Positions 1 through 11,528 of a DNA stretch of 64,000 bases are shown one piece after another (position 1 is the stretch's first letter; every line of letters begins with the position of its first letter). Location: the NCBI RefSeq assembly GCF_000499385.1, contig NW_013655219.1, forward strand, positions 62,001 through 126,000. The letters run 5' to 3'. The stretch comes from Eimeria necatrix (Eukaryota > Apicomplexa > Conoidasida > Eucoccidiorida > Eimeriidae). Under the pieces are notes generated by a model, which was not told the DNA's origin, did not search any database, and saw nothing but the letters and a program-made list of their open reading frames with translations. The translations under genes and the position numbers were made by a program.

Positions 1-1
1 T

Positions 2-217
2 AGTGGGAGTCTTGGTTCTACGGCTGCCGATGAAGCCCTTTGGGGCCTACACGCTACGGAAAGCGAGGGGCTTTTGCTGCTAGCACATGCATGGCGGAGT
101 ACCTGCGGGCTTATTGAAGAGCTGCTTTATGCAGGGAGCCTCTCTGTCTTAGGGTTGTCTACGGTTCAGCTTGAGGCCTTTGCGGATGCTCTTGTCTTAG
201 GAGTCCTCACGACGTAG
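2..217 (+). CDS. 3' end of a gene entering from the left edge
   Basis: The frame starting at base 2 is open for 71 codons to a TAG at 215-217, with no start codon required because the sequence begins mid-gene. The peptide is amphipathic and Leu/Ala/Glu-rich (for example SEGLLLLAHAW and IEELLYAGSLSVLGL), which looks like the helical C-terminal end of a protein. I do not recognise the family. The other frames here are interrupted sooner. It could also be a terminal exon preceded by an intron outside the window. Confidence 0.5.
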   Translation, partial: SGSLGSTAADEALWGLHATESEGLLLLAHAWRSTCGLIEELLYAGSLSVLGLSTVQLEAFADALVLGVLTT

Positions 218-1189
218 GGCAAGGAAGCAACAGGCTTCGCATTGCTATCTTTTGTGTGCTGTCGTTGTCGTGTATCTTTGATATTGCGTCGCGCCGTGGC
301 AGTGTTATCTCAGGTCCTTTGTGCTGCTTTCTTGTGTGCTTGCTAGCGGTGCGGGTAGTGCTCAGCGAGCTACGAGAAATTTCTGTGTGTTTTGCTGCTG
401 ACCTTGCATTTGATGCATATCCACGCACGCAGAATATGAGTGTTTGCCATGACTTATTTCGTTCTAATTTGCGTGTGTTGGGTGCTCCTAGAGGCCTCTC
501 CTGTGGACCTGGGAAGGGAGAACCACATCACTTTGCACGCTTTGTTGTCTCGGACCCGTGTTCACTTATTTCGGCCCTCCATCTGCTTACTGCCTCCATC
601 AGTAAGGACCCTTCGACTCACATTGAGTACACGGCACCATGCTCAGTATCATATTCAGAGGTATTTTGCGTCTGGGGGTGCCAGCACTGCGTGCATTTTG
701 GTGCTCCATACTGTTCCAATGGAAAAGAAAACATCAAGGAAACAGGGCGACTGAAGGCGTTTGATTCACATTTTTAGCGTCCTCGGATCGGATAAGGCAG
801 CCATAGGGTAGAAGGCATAGCCCATAACAGTAGCTCACGAGCGAATTTCGGATCTTCGCATACATATGTCGTACATATATCAGTTGCTGCTTGTTTTGCC
901 TGTCTTCGTTGTGGACTCCGTAAGCAAAGGCCATCTCGGTCGAGGGGACTCTCGGCCAGAATAGTGCAGTGTGGCGGCAAGAAGCGTTTGCCTTCAGTGC
1001 GGTCTAAAGTTCAGCACTTGTATTATATTGTGAATTTCCCGTGCAGGAGACGTTCTGCGGTGTGTCTTCGTTGCTGCAGACGTATGTTTCCCTCCCCCCT
1101 CCACTCTGCGGGCCGCGAGCTCTCTGCTGCGGAGGTTGCAGGCGATTTGCTGCAGCGGACCCTTCGGCGCAGCACAGCCACTGGGATTT
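218..1189. other. Intergenic region, no supported gene
   Basis: Plus-strand ORFs of 173 and 104 residues at 256-777 and 440-754 overlap in different frames and are Cys/Leu/Ser-rich with no recognisable motif, so I read them as chance. The segment probably holds the 3' UTR of the upstream gene and the promoter and 5' UTR of the gene starting at 1190. Confidence 0.4.
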
Positions 1190-2522
1190 ATGCAGTTTCA
1201 AGTGGATAACGAAAGTACCAGCCGAAGTATGGATGCGCTTCAACAGCAATCAACAGCCGCTTTGGGGACAGTCTCCCCAGGGGCTGTCGAGACGGCCCTG
1301 ACGAATCTTGACTTTGCCATACGAAATGCAGCATGCGGTCAGACAAGGCGCCGCACATGGCTGTACTTGCCTCCCTCAGGCTAGCTATAGCTACAGTCTC
1401 TGATATGCCTATAGCTGAGGGGACAGGGCTCGGTTTCCTCTGTGTTACTGCCCTCATGAGCTTGTGCATGCATCTGTTCTTATTGGATGTGTAGGACGTG
1501 GTGCAGAAGGCGCGGCAGCACTGGGACAAGCTTCTGTGGAGGGCGGGGAAGGAGTGGCTTCGCGGTTTCTGCTTCGGCCAGAACAGCTGCGTACACACCA
1601 TGACACCCTTACGGGGTCTAGCAGAGCGAATGCAGCCGTGTATGCTGCGTGCGAGTTGAATTTTTTGAGCCTAGCGTCACAAACGAGTTACCAGGAGGGC
1701 GCGTGCCCCCACCACAAACCAAAACCCAGTGACAATTCCCAGCCCCAAGAGGGCAGCTGCAGCTCCAAACCCGCGAGGCTACAGACTGTTAAGGCTCCAG
1801 CGTTGTCTCCGCTCCTTGAGGGGAGCAGCAGAGGAACTGACAGTGAGAACCGCCAATCGTTGGAGGCTCGGTCTGCCACTCCCAGCAAAGCCGAAGCGCA
1901 TGCATTCCTGTCCACCACTGGAGCAGAACCGAGATATCATGCGGGACAGACAACGAATTCGACCAGAAATGTAGGCTCCCCCGCTCAAACGCAACTGTGT
2001 ACCGCCTCTGGATCGGAGGTAGGTGATGGTACATATCCAGCCACAGTAGCGTCAACTGCAGCTGCTGCTACAGCAGCAGCTGCTGCAGAGGGAGCACTAG
2101 AAAAAGTCAGGCAGCATGCGAAAAGGCAGAGATGCGAATTCGCATCAGCGTCTAGCCAAAGTGGGACCCCTTCCTCAGGATGGGAGAATGCAGAGAAAGG
2201 TCACAAGTCTGACGACGAGGTGGTGATACTTGAAGGCGCTGCCTCTCCCTCTGTCTCTCGGCGTTCCAAGAAGGCAGTGCCAAGTGCTGGAGCTGTACTG
2301 GCGGAAGGTGGAGCCGTGGGCGCCAGCGGGCATCTTCTTTTCTCTCCGCAACAGTGCCCTCCCGCGCCACGCCAGCAACAGCAGTCGCGCACACAGCAGC
2401 AGCAGCTGCATCAAACGAAGGAGATGGCAGTTGAAGAAAGATCCGTAGAGCTTGCTGCCGAAGCACAGGCGAGAGGGCGCATACGCCAGTTGTTGCATTG
2501 TAGGTCTTTGGGATCCCCCTAA
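1190..2522 (+). CDS. Hypothetical protein, two exons, ~391 aa
   Basis: The model is exon 1 at 1190-1337 and exon 2 at 1495-2522. The 157-nt intron starts GTCAG and ends GTGTAG, and the phases match: one base of a Gly codon at the end of exon 1 is completed by two bases of exon 2. The first exon reads MQFQVDNESTSRSMDALQQQ and continues through VETALTNLDFAIRNAACG; an alternative start is the Met at 1229. The second exon is helical at first (RFLLRPEQLRTHHDTL, AAVYAACELNFLSLA) and then low-complexity: Ser/Pro-rich, an Ala run around 2050-2090 and a Gln run around 2365-2415, both encoded by GCA/CAG triplets. I recognise no catalytic domain. The homopolymer runs are typical of eimeriid coding sequence. 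Another upstream exon is possible. Confidence 0.6.
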
Positions 2523-3203
2523 CGCATAGATGGATGTGACATACTTCACGCCAAGCTGACCAGGAGTTCGACTCCAAGCCACACAAATTAACACCTTAGT
2601 TTCGTGGCCTTGTCCTGTGTTTTCTTCTCAAATATTACTAGCTCAGAGAGAGACACAATGTTCCACGTAATTCCTCAGCGAGCAGCTGAATGCTGTGTAG
2701 GCTGATGTTAAGGCTGCAGTTAAGGTCTCGTGCCCTGTTGTATGTGACACTGCGCGGTATTCTGCGTCACTGCGTACTGCAGCGGACTTCGAGCTCTCGG
2801 ACTGAAGGGGCTGTCCCCTCCCCGCCCTGCTATCCTCCATAACGTTTCAGCGCTGCGGTGGAGAGCAGATGCGCTGCAGACAGTGCCATGTACGACAGTG
2901 CCTATCCAACAAATGCGCCAATAGTCATGCATACATTTGCATGCTAATTTGCACTTACATGCACTTCAGTCTGCCTACTTGCATGTTTCTATCCCTTTGG
3001 CATGATCGTTTGTCTCTTGACAAAGCGCTTCGAGTTTTGGAGCTCAAAGAACCAACGAGAAATCGTTATACAAAAGGAAAATACACTGCCATCGTTGTTA
3101 CGAACAGCACAGCGCGCAAAGGTTGGAGTAGCAGGGCGCCGGGTGAAGACGAGTCTCACGCATCAATACCTGTATTTCTCCTTACTTGCTTCGACTTTGG
3201 GCC

Positions 3204-3374
3204 ATGGATGAGCTGTTCGGGGCTTCGCACAATATATGGGGAAGCTCAACAAAGGAGACAGACGAAATAGACGGCAACCAAGTGCTTTATTCTGGAGCCT
3301 ACCCTCCGATGCTGGTTCTGCTGCGTAAGAAGCACGTCAAGTGGCCACGCGATGCTTCGAAGCTCGGGCTTTAA
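3204..3374 (+). CDS. Possible small protein, 56 aa
   Basis: An ATG in a favourable context (GCCATGG) opens a 56-codon frame ending TAA. The peptide starts MDELFGASHNIWG and ends KKHVKWPRDASKLGL. Its composition is more protein-like (Asp/Glu early, Lys/Arg late, Trp present) than most short ORFs nearby. It could be a complete small protein or the last exon of a spliced gene. I do not recognise it and the length alone is not strong evidence. Confidence 0.25.
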   Translation: MDELFGASHNIWGSSTKETDEIDGNQVLYSGAYPPMLVLLRKKHVKWPRDASKLGL

Positions 3375-5816
3375 GGTCCTATCACTATGCCGGGACAGTT
3401 GCTGCCCTCAGTCTGTGCGGAAGCCACTGTGCGCGTCGTCGTTGATCCGAGCAGCACAGGCACATTGTCGCTGTCTTCTCCCCACTTCACTGCCAATAAG
3501 CAATGAAAAACTGAAATTCACGCAGTGAGTTTATAGGGACTGAGCATAGGCGGAGCCATGGCTGGAGCGATGAGACCTGATGACAGGATATGCAGAAAGT
3601 GGCAATCTCGAAGTGACGTCACCGCGGGGAATTTGGAATAGCATCTGGTGCTTCCACTTCTACATCTTTTTCGCTGGGATACAAGGGCGTAAACAGCGGA
3701 AACCTTGGTGCGACTGCTTTTCAGTTCACGCTCGAATTACCCTGCCTGGCTCCTTAAAGCCCTGCCTATGAGGGGTCTGTCTTCGTCTTGGTCGCCAGAC
3801 CTGTGAAAAGCAGTAACGACGCCTACAAATTAACGCTTTAAGCTTGCATTGTGTGCACATGTATTCTTGTGGAGGCGGGCTACCAAAATCAAGTGGCCAA
3901 GGTTATGCATATGCAAATAGACGAGCTCGGCAGCACGAGCATACACAGCTTAGCAGATTCCGTTCAAGCAACGCCTAGCTGAACATACGGTTGAACTTGT
4001 ACTTGAAAGTGCTGCTATCCCATATTTGACTACTTCCTTATTGCGTATGATGTGGCTATAAAGCGAGCCAGGCGGGTAGACGTCTCACGTCGATAAAGAT
4101 GAGCTCGTCTTGTGTCCCACGTCATTTTGCTTTTCCCTGAACGCCAGCCACCATTCCAATTGCTGTACTGCAGAAACCTATTCCCCGCTTCATTATCTTT
4201 CGAGGGGCTTCACACGCATCTGCTTATACACATGTGCATCCCTGCCAGCTCGGTGCAACGCGAAGAATCTGCCCTTGGTGGACAGCGCTATTCCCTTCTA
4301 GCCCAAACACGAGAACCCGGGTTTCCCTCTCCTCCTCGTGAGATGTGAGATGTGGAACAAGCACTCTAGTCATGAGGACGATAAGAATTTATACGTTTAG
4401 GCCATAGTAGCTCACCGTTGTGTGGCGCAAGCTCCCAAAGTGAGCGTAAAGATGGCAAAGAGGAGGGTCAGCAATGCACAGACTCCTAGAACGATCCAAA
4501 GAATGTTTAAATGCCCAATCTGGTCCGCTATGCTTCTCGAGTCTTCTAGAACGCCACTCTGTGTATGCAAAAACATTCACGGCGACAGGCAAGTGCACAT
4601 CTCATTTGCGTACGAACGGGCCAAACACGTTAAGCGCGAACTTCGCTACACATTTTCAGTTGAAACAGTGCAGAAATTACAAGAGCATCAATATGAATGC
4701 ACTGATACAGAAGGAAAGGTATCAATCGATTGCTTGGAGATGATCACTGAAGGGTGCTTTGCGCTCACACCCGACTCAAGGGAAAGAATCGTCGGCATTT
4801 CGCTACATTCCAAGTGGCCACCGTTTTCTATAGTCTGCAAACGAGTAGAAGGGCCACTTAAGGCAAAGTGAATCAGTCCTGAGTGCCACCTCGCGAACCA
4901 ACTGGCGGCTCCCCCATAGGACAAACTGTTGCATTAGGGTAATCTGCCGAGATACTCCAGCTCCGTCTGGGAAACTCAACAGAAAAAGAATGGGAGAGAG
5001 AGAAAGCTGGGAAATTTAGCTATGCAAAGCACAGTATTGGCAGTGACGGCTGGCACCCTTATGCCCGTTGGAGCTCATGCAGTTGCATGCCTAAAAGTAA
5101 ACTGAAAATCAACTTTAAAATTTCGGAGATTCACTGTTTGTTTTTCCACAATAGAATGCCGGCAAATAACCTTGTACGCAGCCGCCGCTCCTAGCAGCTG
5201 TTGTCAGCTGTCAAGCCGATGGTTGCCAGCAGAGAGCCTCGAAAACTGCCTATGCATTGGCAAGTAAATCTATAGCCAATGCAACCAGCAATATATTTCT
5301 TCATTAGCCAAAGGAAAAGAGGAAAAACCGAGAATAAAGGTGAACAAAACCGAAAACACGAAAAGCTAGGACCAGCTTCCCAGACGGAGTCGTCGATGTG
5401 GACCATACCAGTGCGTGCTGCATGCGGTGAGTGCTGCTGACCCACTGAGTTTTCTTGGCCAGTATAAATATTTAGTGTTGTTTATCTATGTTAAACTTAT
5501 TTTTACGGACTCAACAACCTTCATTCTGTGTTTTGCTGGCGGGCTCACCGCAGCCATGCACAAGCGTACGCATCCTAGCCCACAGCTACACTTTTTAATG
5601 CTGCGCCACGATAGAGGCTTCGTTGCATTTATGATATGCAGCCTTCAAATAGAGGCGCAACCACTGCTGGTGAGATATGCCACGGAGCTACTTGACTTAG
5701 AAGCCAATGCGCTTCAGCACACTTCGCTCTTATAAGTAGCACAGTAGTGGATTTCGTCGGGATCTAAGTGGTGGACTCATTGAAAGTCTCCTCAATTGAA
5801 ATATCACAAGAATGCC

Positions 5817-5892
5817 ATGCTGATTTAACGTGTGCTTCAAGCCTGAAGAGGGCTATGCTGATTCAACGTGTAATTCAAGCCTCAAGAGGGCT
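5817..5892. repeat. 38-bp tandem duplication, two copies
   Basis: Two adjacent near-identical units, at 5817-5854 and 5855-5892, both begin ATGCTGATT and end AGAGGGCT. They differ at a few positions. The duplication lies in non-coding sequence. Confidence 0.8.
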
Positions 5893-8800
5893 GTGTGAAA
5901 ATGACAAACTGAATTGAATTGAGCAAGCCAGTTCCTGGCAAGTAAGAGACTCCAGCTTCTGAGAAAGTGCGATTTTGATACTACAGCTATATATAAACTC
6001 CCCATGATTCTATACACATCTATATGGCGCAGGTCAAACGTAGGGAGAATGTATTCGCTGAAAAATGCGGGCCATAACGTCTCTAGTCAGTGGTGCTCCA
6101 GTATGATGCCGTAGAGGTGCATTACAGTCTGTGCGATCTGTTCCCACCAAAGCATGGTTGACAGTTGATATCTGTAGTGTGGATATTCACCGTGCTTAAT
6201 TCCCCAACGCAGCAACAGAACGCCCTGTAGCGGCCTGCAGGTAGTGGGCACAAAACGCTTCCGGATTGTGGTTATTATGGAGAACGCCTTCAGCACCCCG
6301 CAACTGTTGCCTCCAGTTTGTGCACATGATACACTGTTCCATGGAGCAGTTTCTCCAGGGCATTGGCCTGCTAAAAATCTTTGGGCTACAGTTTAGTGCC
6401 GCATGTCCTCCCGTCATTGTTGCACTGTTGGCTCGCCTTGCCTGTGCCGTGCTTGTATGGTACTCGCAATAGAGCATGGGCTTGCACTCAAAGCCTGAAG
6501 CAGTGTTTTCCTAGCAATTATGGCGCACTTCAGACACTCTCAAGTCTTGCCATCCTATTTAACTGTTCCTTGTTTGTCGGGTTTGAGGGCAGATTAAGGC
6601 CTGACTTACGTACTGCCTTACTGCCTGATCTACCATACGCCCAGATTACTGGACCTTCCTAAACTCCATTGTCCTTCCCCAATCCCATATGCTTTTTGTT
6701 TGATGCGTTGATGCAGTCAGTAGAAACGAAAAATTTTCCTTTGAATATTGTCGACGTATTCCATGAAACGTGAGCTGTACTTTTCGTAATTGTCGCACCG
6801 CTGCCGCCGCCGAACAGTGCCGAAGACACTCGCTCTTGCCTGGCCAAGCTAGCTTCAAGCGAATCCACGTAGGAAACCCTAAATTAACCGCAAACTGTGC
6901 CCTTCTCCCGCTTCCTTCCGAATATTCTTCAGGAAAATCATGGTGTTCAGAAGCACATTCATAGTGAGCTAAGTGCAGCTTCGCTTCTGCTCGTCCCTCT
7001 CTTTCTGGCTACATAGGTTCATACCTATCAGCACTCACTGAAGAAGTCCTGTAAGCACTAAAATGATCCAAACGCCATCAGTTTGGGTTTCACTCCAGGA
7101 ATATCTCTGTTTGTGTCCGATGCTTTTCTGTCGTTACGTGGGCCTGCTACGAGCCCCAAGCTCTGCCCGGAGCTCCGGGCCTCACTGGAGAGCAAACTGG
7201 GCCTGACCACTGGAGGACCACCCTCTTTTGCAGGATAAGTACTTCAAATTACTACGCTAGTCTATGCATTATAAATTATAAGAGTTTGAATACCGTTTCT
7301 GGGCAAAGTTGTACTGTTGCGCACTGCAACACTGACGCCTCAAAGTGTGGTTGTTGATGGTCAAAGCGTTGAATGCCCTAACACCTACCTCTGGAGACCT
7401 TACACGCAATATTATGACTGTATTACACCTGTTGGAAGAAAATTTATATTTTCTAGGTTGTGAAAGATTGCTCTCCGCCGTTTCAGGGACAATGACAGTG
7501 CCCGTCAGTCTTGCAGGAGCCGTAACTGCAGTTCAACCAACGCCACCATGTAATCTCATGCCTTAATTCTACAAAGTGTCACTGCATACATCGATAATGT
7601 AGGGAATTGTCGCTCTGCCTAGCCAGAATATGGACCAGCAGCACGGTTTCGGAGCGACGGTAACATAGGCAGCCACAGCCGGTGCAGCAGCGGCTGCCAC
7701 TGCAAATGCACCATCGAAAGCCACTGCAGAGGTAGCACCTACGTAGTTCGCCACTTTGGGACGTGTCACCTTCGGGAATCACGGGACGTCTGCTTCAGTA
7801 TTACGGTCAGACGTCGCGTCAACGTTTCATAGGAGAGAGCATGTGGAGCATTAGCATCAGTAACCGATGTTGCACATGAGTTTCGAAAATATGTGAAGCA
7901 CCAGATGCCTCATTGGCGCTACACAGGAAAGCACATTTGGAGCAACACCAACAGAAACCGTTACAACAATTGCGTAACAACGATCTACTAAGCAGAAAGG
8001 GAAAAAAGGCAGAAAAATAAATTTCATTCCTCGCAAGAGTGCATCTGCGTGATAAAGAGGCCGGGAAGTAGTAGTTCCAGGCACACCAAATCCAAAAGCT
8101 GGCATACAAACTGGAATAAAGTACTTTAAACAGGTCTGAGCTATGAGTGCAAGATAATTCGTAGAAGCTAGGAGTTTTGAGAGTGGAACCTTCCCTAGCA
8201 CCCTTTTGCAAATCCGGCAGTTGGGGACAGCAGCAAAGTAGGAACGGCACTTCGCGGTGATGCTTCGTTGTGCAAATCATGGGCATCGTGAACAGCCACC
8301 TCTATTTAATATACAAACAAAACGTCCGGGTTTCTAAATTCAAGTATTTGCATGTATTTTAGTTATTGCAGTAGTCTTGCAGGATATTATCACTTTACAT
8401 TATATGGAGTGCAACGGGGGAAAACGCAAACGCCAAGCCGGGCAGGGACCTTCCCGTTAGCTTTGTGTACGCTGGAAGGCCTGGTAAGAGAACAGTGTAA
8501 TATGCTGTCAGAGCGCATGGTTTTCTGTCCTTGTGTGGACTGCTTCGAGACTAAGGGCAATCTAACGTGCATGTCTCTTTGCGAGCAAAAGGTTAATCGA
8601 TGCAATTGGCGCCGAGATGATTTCAGTGGAAGGGAAAATCCTTACATTTTCTTCATGGGGAAACAAAAGTGAGGTGAGGAAAACTCAAATCCCAGAGAGG
8701 TAGGTGAAAGTTTCTGAAATGAAAGAAAACGTCGCAGGACCTTCTGAAAAGCCAGGCTCGTCGAGTTTTACAGAAACAAAAGCGAGCAAGACCGTCATAT

Positions 8801-10688
8801 TATAGAAGCAAGCTTGCTGTTTGTTTCAGAAATAAGTGACACGGCTGGGGGTAGCGTAATGCAAGGGGGCCAGCGTCTTGTGTGCGTGATCGCAAGAACA
8901 TAATAATCCACACTCTGTTCTAACGCCGTTAAAATATTTATATTTCACCAGCAATACAAAGTTACCTTCTGCATGCTTACCGTACTCAACTTATCCCATA
9001 CTTCTGTAGGTGCAAGCCGGTAGAATAGTGAGTAAAAGCAGTACTGCAAAACTCAGGCCTTAAGAAGTGCTAGCAGTGCTAGCACACGATCATGACGGTC
9101 ATGGGTGAACTATAGCTCAGCTAAATACGGGGCAGAGAATGCAAATGGCAGAGTCATGGGCATGCTAATGGAAAGTATGGTGTGCTATACACCGATCTGA
9201 AGGCATGAAATGCTGTATGGCTTCTTGATGGAATAACGGTAGACGACAGCAAGCTGTACTGCAGAAATAAAGACGAGACTCGGAGAAATCACTGTTCCCT
9301 CATTTGATTGTAGCACCCAGGAAACCTCAAGTGCGTGATTTCCGTGTAGTCAGTGTTGTACCGTAATTCTTTCATGAAGCACATCACTGTTTCCTTTCCT
9401 GCGACTTCCCATACGGTTTAGCCACACCACTGGAGGGAAGTGGGGGAGCCATGATCGGTTTTCTGAGGATGCGCTTCCGTTGTGTTGTCTCGTTTTTGTC
9501 TACCGCCTTCCCTGACTGTTTTGCTTTCATTTGCTAGACAATTTAAGATTTCATGCCTCCACTTCGACTTGTGGTGCGAGACCTACACCGCAACAGGACC
9601 AAACTTACCTCATTGTGAGCTCTGTAGGCTTGCAGTCAGTTGGCTTCATTTTTAGGCATAATTTTGACTTCATAATTACTAGAAAAGCAATAGGGAGATA
9701 GATGGATCACAAAAAAAGCCTCGAATCCTATGCATTGTATCCCAAACCAGAAGTGCATCGAAAAAAATAAATCAGGAAAAGTTATAGAGACTCCCTCAGC
9801 TCAGAGAAGAAAAGGACCAGCACGATGCTCCCCAACAATTTGCAAAATTCCGGCTGTCTGTGCATTCGCATGCAACAACTGAGTTTCAACCCTTGACGAG
9901 TCCAGCTTCCTGTATTAGAGTATGATTATTATTGATCAAACCAAGTTACGCACGCAGTTTTCTAGAAACCCTCAAAGAGAAGGTTACAGCTATGCAAAGT
10001 TTCCTCTTCGTCTCAAACTTCGCACGTGACAAGAGTATTTGATTAGCCTGGAACCACAAATTTTTCATCCTCTTCATATGGGCACCTAAGAGAGGATGAG
10101 CATTGGTCTGAGTCAGAGGAAACCCATCAACTGTTGGAACTCGATTTCATCTTCAAGAGAAGACGTGATGTCTTCAGCACCGAAACTGTTTTTTGAGCTT
10201 TTAGCACTAGTTTTACCAATGTACATTCTCACTTGCGAGCAGAATCCTGCAATACAAGACTCAAAAAGAAGCAGCGTCCTTGCTAGCGCACACAGTGTCT
10301 GCCCCGATAATTTTCTATCGTTGCGCCGCAGCGTAATTCTTGGCGCAGAGCAGTGGCCAATATTAAACTTGATTGCTGATTTACAACGTTGAAAGAGATC
10401 CTTTTATTCTTGTTTGTTCGTACGCGCGTATCTAGGACAGAGTAGGGGCTTCGACTCGGCTGGAGGCCTCTGCGTGGCTTGTGTTGTTCTGGGGTGATTA
10501 CCTCCGTTTACCTGCTTTTAGATGAGCATATTTTGGTCAATTCGTGGGTTTCTTTCATCTGGATTCTGCGCAGAGTATTCTAAACCTGTTTCCACTGTCG
10601 CTGCGGTAACCGAAGTATCGCCTTGCACCCCTCGTCTCGCCAAGTGGTAGAATCCAAAAAGAGGAAAAACTGTTATCACAGCACCACA

Positions 10689-11528
10689 ATGCAGTTTGCA
10701 TATTTGGCTCATCTCTTTCTGCTCTTGTTTTTTGCGGGTGCCTCTAGCCAGCCTGCGGTAACTGCTGCGGCGATCCCCTCGCATCCGTCACAGACCGCAA
10801 CTCTCCTCCTTGATGTTCCTGAGACCAATGGAGAAGGACACTTCACTAGTGATCAAAAGGTTAATTCTCCGAAATCCGAAGGTGTCGATGCGAAAGAAGG
10901 GAGAGGGATCACTGTGCGCGCCCAAGGACACACTAGTGGCCCATATGAAGGAGATGCCGTTTTAACAAACCAAGTTGGTGTTGAGGGCCATGGTGTGCAC
11001 GGTTTGGATAGAGTCTCGGGTGAAGTGATGAGTCATGACGCTTCTATGCCTATTTATGCTTCAAGTCCCGACAAAGTGAGGGGACTGCGAACGGCAGTGA
11101 CGGCTCTGCTTTTTATTGGAGGCTATTTACTAGCCCATATCCTCGCCACTCCTGGAAAATCATTTTCCAATGTGCTAGAAGTGAAATCGTTGTTGACTTA
11201 TGAGAATCGATATCTGGCCAGTGCTGCAGCCTCTGCTGGGATGCTTCTTTCCGGGCTCGGAGAGATTTTACAACATATGCTCTTTGGCAGGCCTCTACAC
11301 GGACACCGCTCACGCCCACAGACGCACAGGCTAAAGAGGAGAAGAGGGCTGCCTCAAATGTTCGTGGCAACTATTTTATACGTTATGTGTATTGGGGCTG
11401 CTGTTGAGCTGGGCCCACTTGCCCCAGTCTCACTAGTGTACCTGCAGACTCTCAGCTTAGTTGCTGCGGGCCTGTTTTATTGGGGTGCGGCCCTTTACTT
11501 CGACCCCTTCGGCCTGAGCAGCAGTTAG
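10689..11528 (+). CDS. Secreted or multi-pass membrane protein, 279 aa
   Basis: The frame extends upstream to 10623, but the Met at 10689 is preferred because it starts a clear signal peptide (MQFAYLAHLFLLLFFAG, likely cleaved near residues 20-22). Residues ~22-130 form a hydrophilic, Gly/Ser/Thr-rich region with no predicted structure. Three or four hydrophobic segments follow at about residues 133-152, 175-200, 224-242 and 246-269, separated by a basic loop (near HRLKRRRG). The last 20 residues are hydrophilic and end FGLSSS. This architecture suits a parasite surface or secretory-organelle membrane protein, but I recognise no family. No intron is needed. A (TG)n-rich stretch lies just downstream, and an AATAAA motif at 11699-11704 might serve polyadenylation. 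Confidence 0.75.
   Translation: MQFAYLAHLFLLLFFAGASSQPAVTAAAIPSHPSQTATLLLDVPETNGEGHFTSDQKVNSPKSEGVDAKEGRGITVRAQGHTSGPYEGDAVLTNQVGVEGHGVHGLDRVSGEVMSHDASMPIYASSPDKVRGLRTAVTALLFIGGYLLAHILATPGKSFSNVLEVKSLLTYENRYLASAAASAGMLLSGLGEILQHMLFGRPLHGHRSRPQTHRLKRRRGLPQMFVATILYVMCIGAAVELGPLAPVSLVYLQTLSLVAAGLFYWGAALYFDPFGLSSS

Larger units (their letters stand above)
2523..10688. other. Long gene-poor interval (~8 kb)
   Basis: No ORF here combines length, recognisable motifs and good flanking splice sites. The longest readings are about 149 residues at 4422-4871 (plus), 133 at 2869-3270 (plus) and 155 at 7819-8286 (minus, very Cys/Phe/Leu-rich); I see no family in any of them. Because neighbouring genes are split into exons as short as 24 nt, spliced genes could still be hidden. 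One short ORF at 3204-3374 is listed separately. A 38-bp tandem duplication lies at 5817-5892. Confidence 0.4.

Noticed and set aside
256..777. 173-codon plus-strand ORF
   Set aside because: Cys/Ser/Leu-rich, overlapped by an equally plausible frame, with no motif.
2560..2590. tRNA-like GTTCGACTCC motif
   Set aside because: No matching A box, anticodon stem or acceptor stem on either strand.
7819..8286. 155-codon minus-strand ORF
   Set aside because: Composition dominated by Cys, Phe and Leu; overlapping frame of similar length; no motif.
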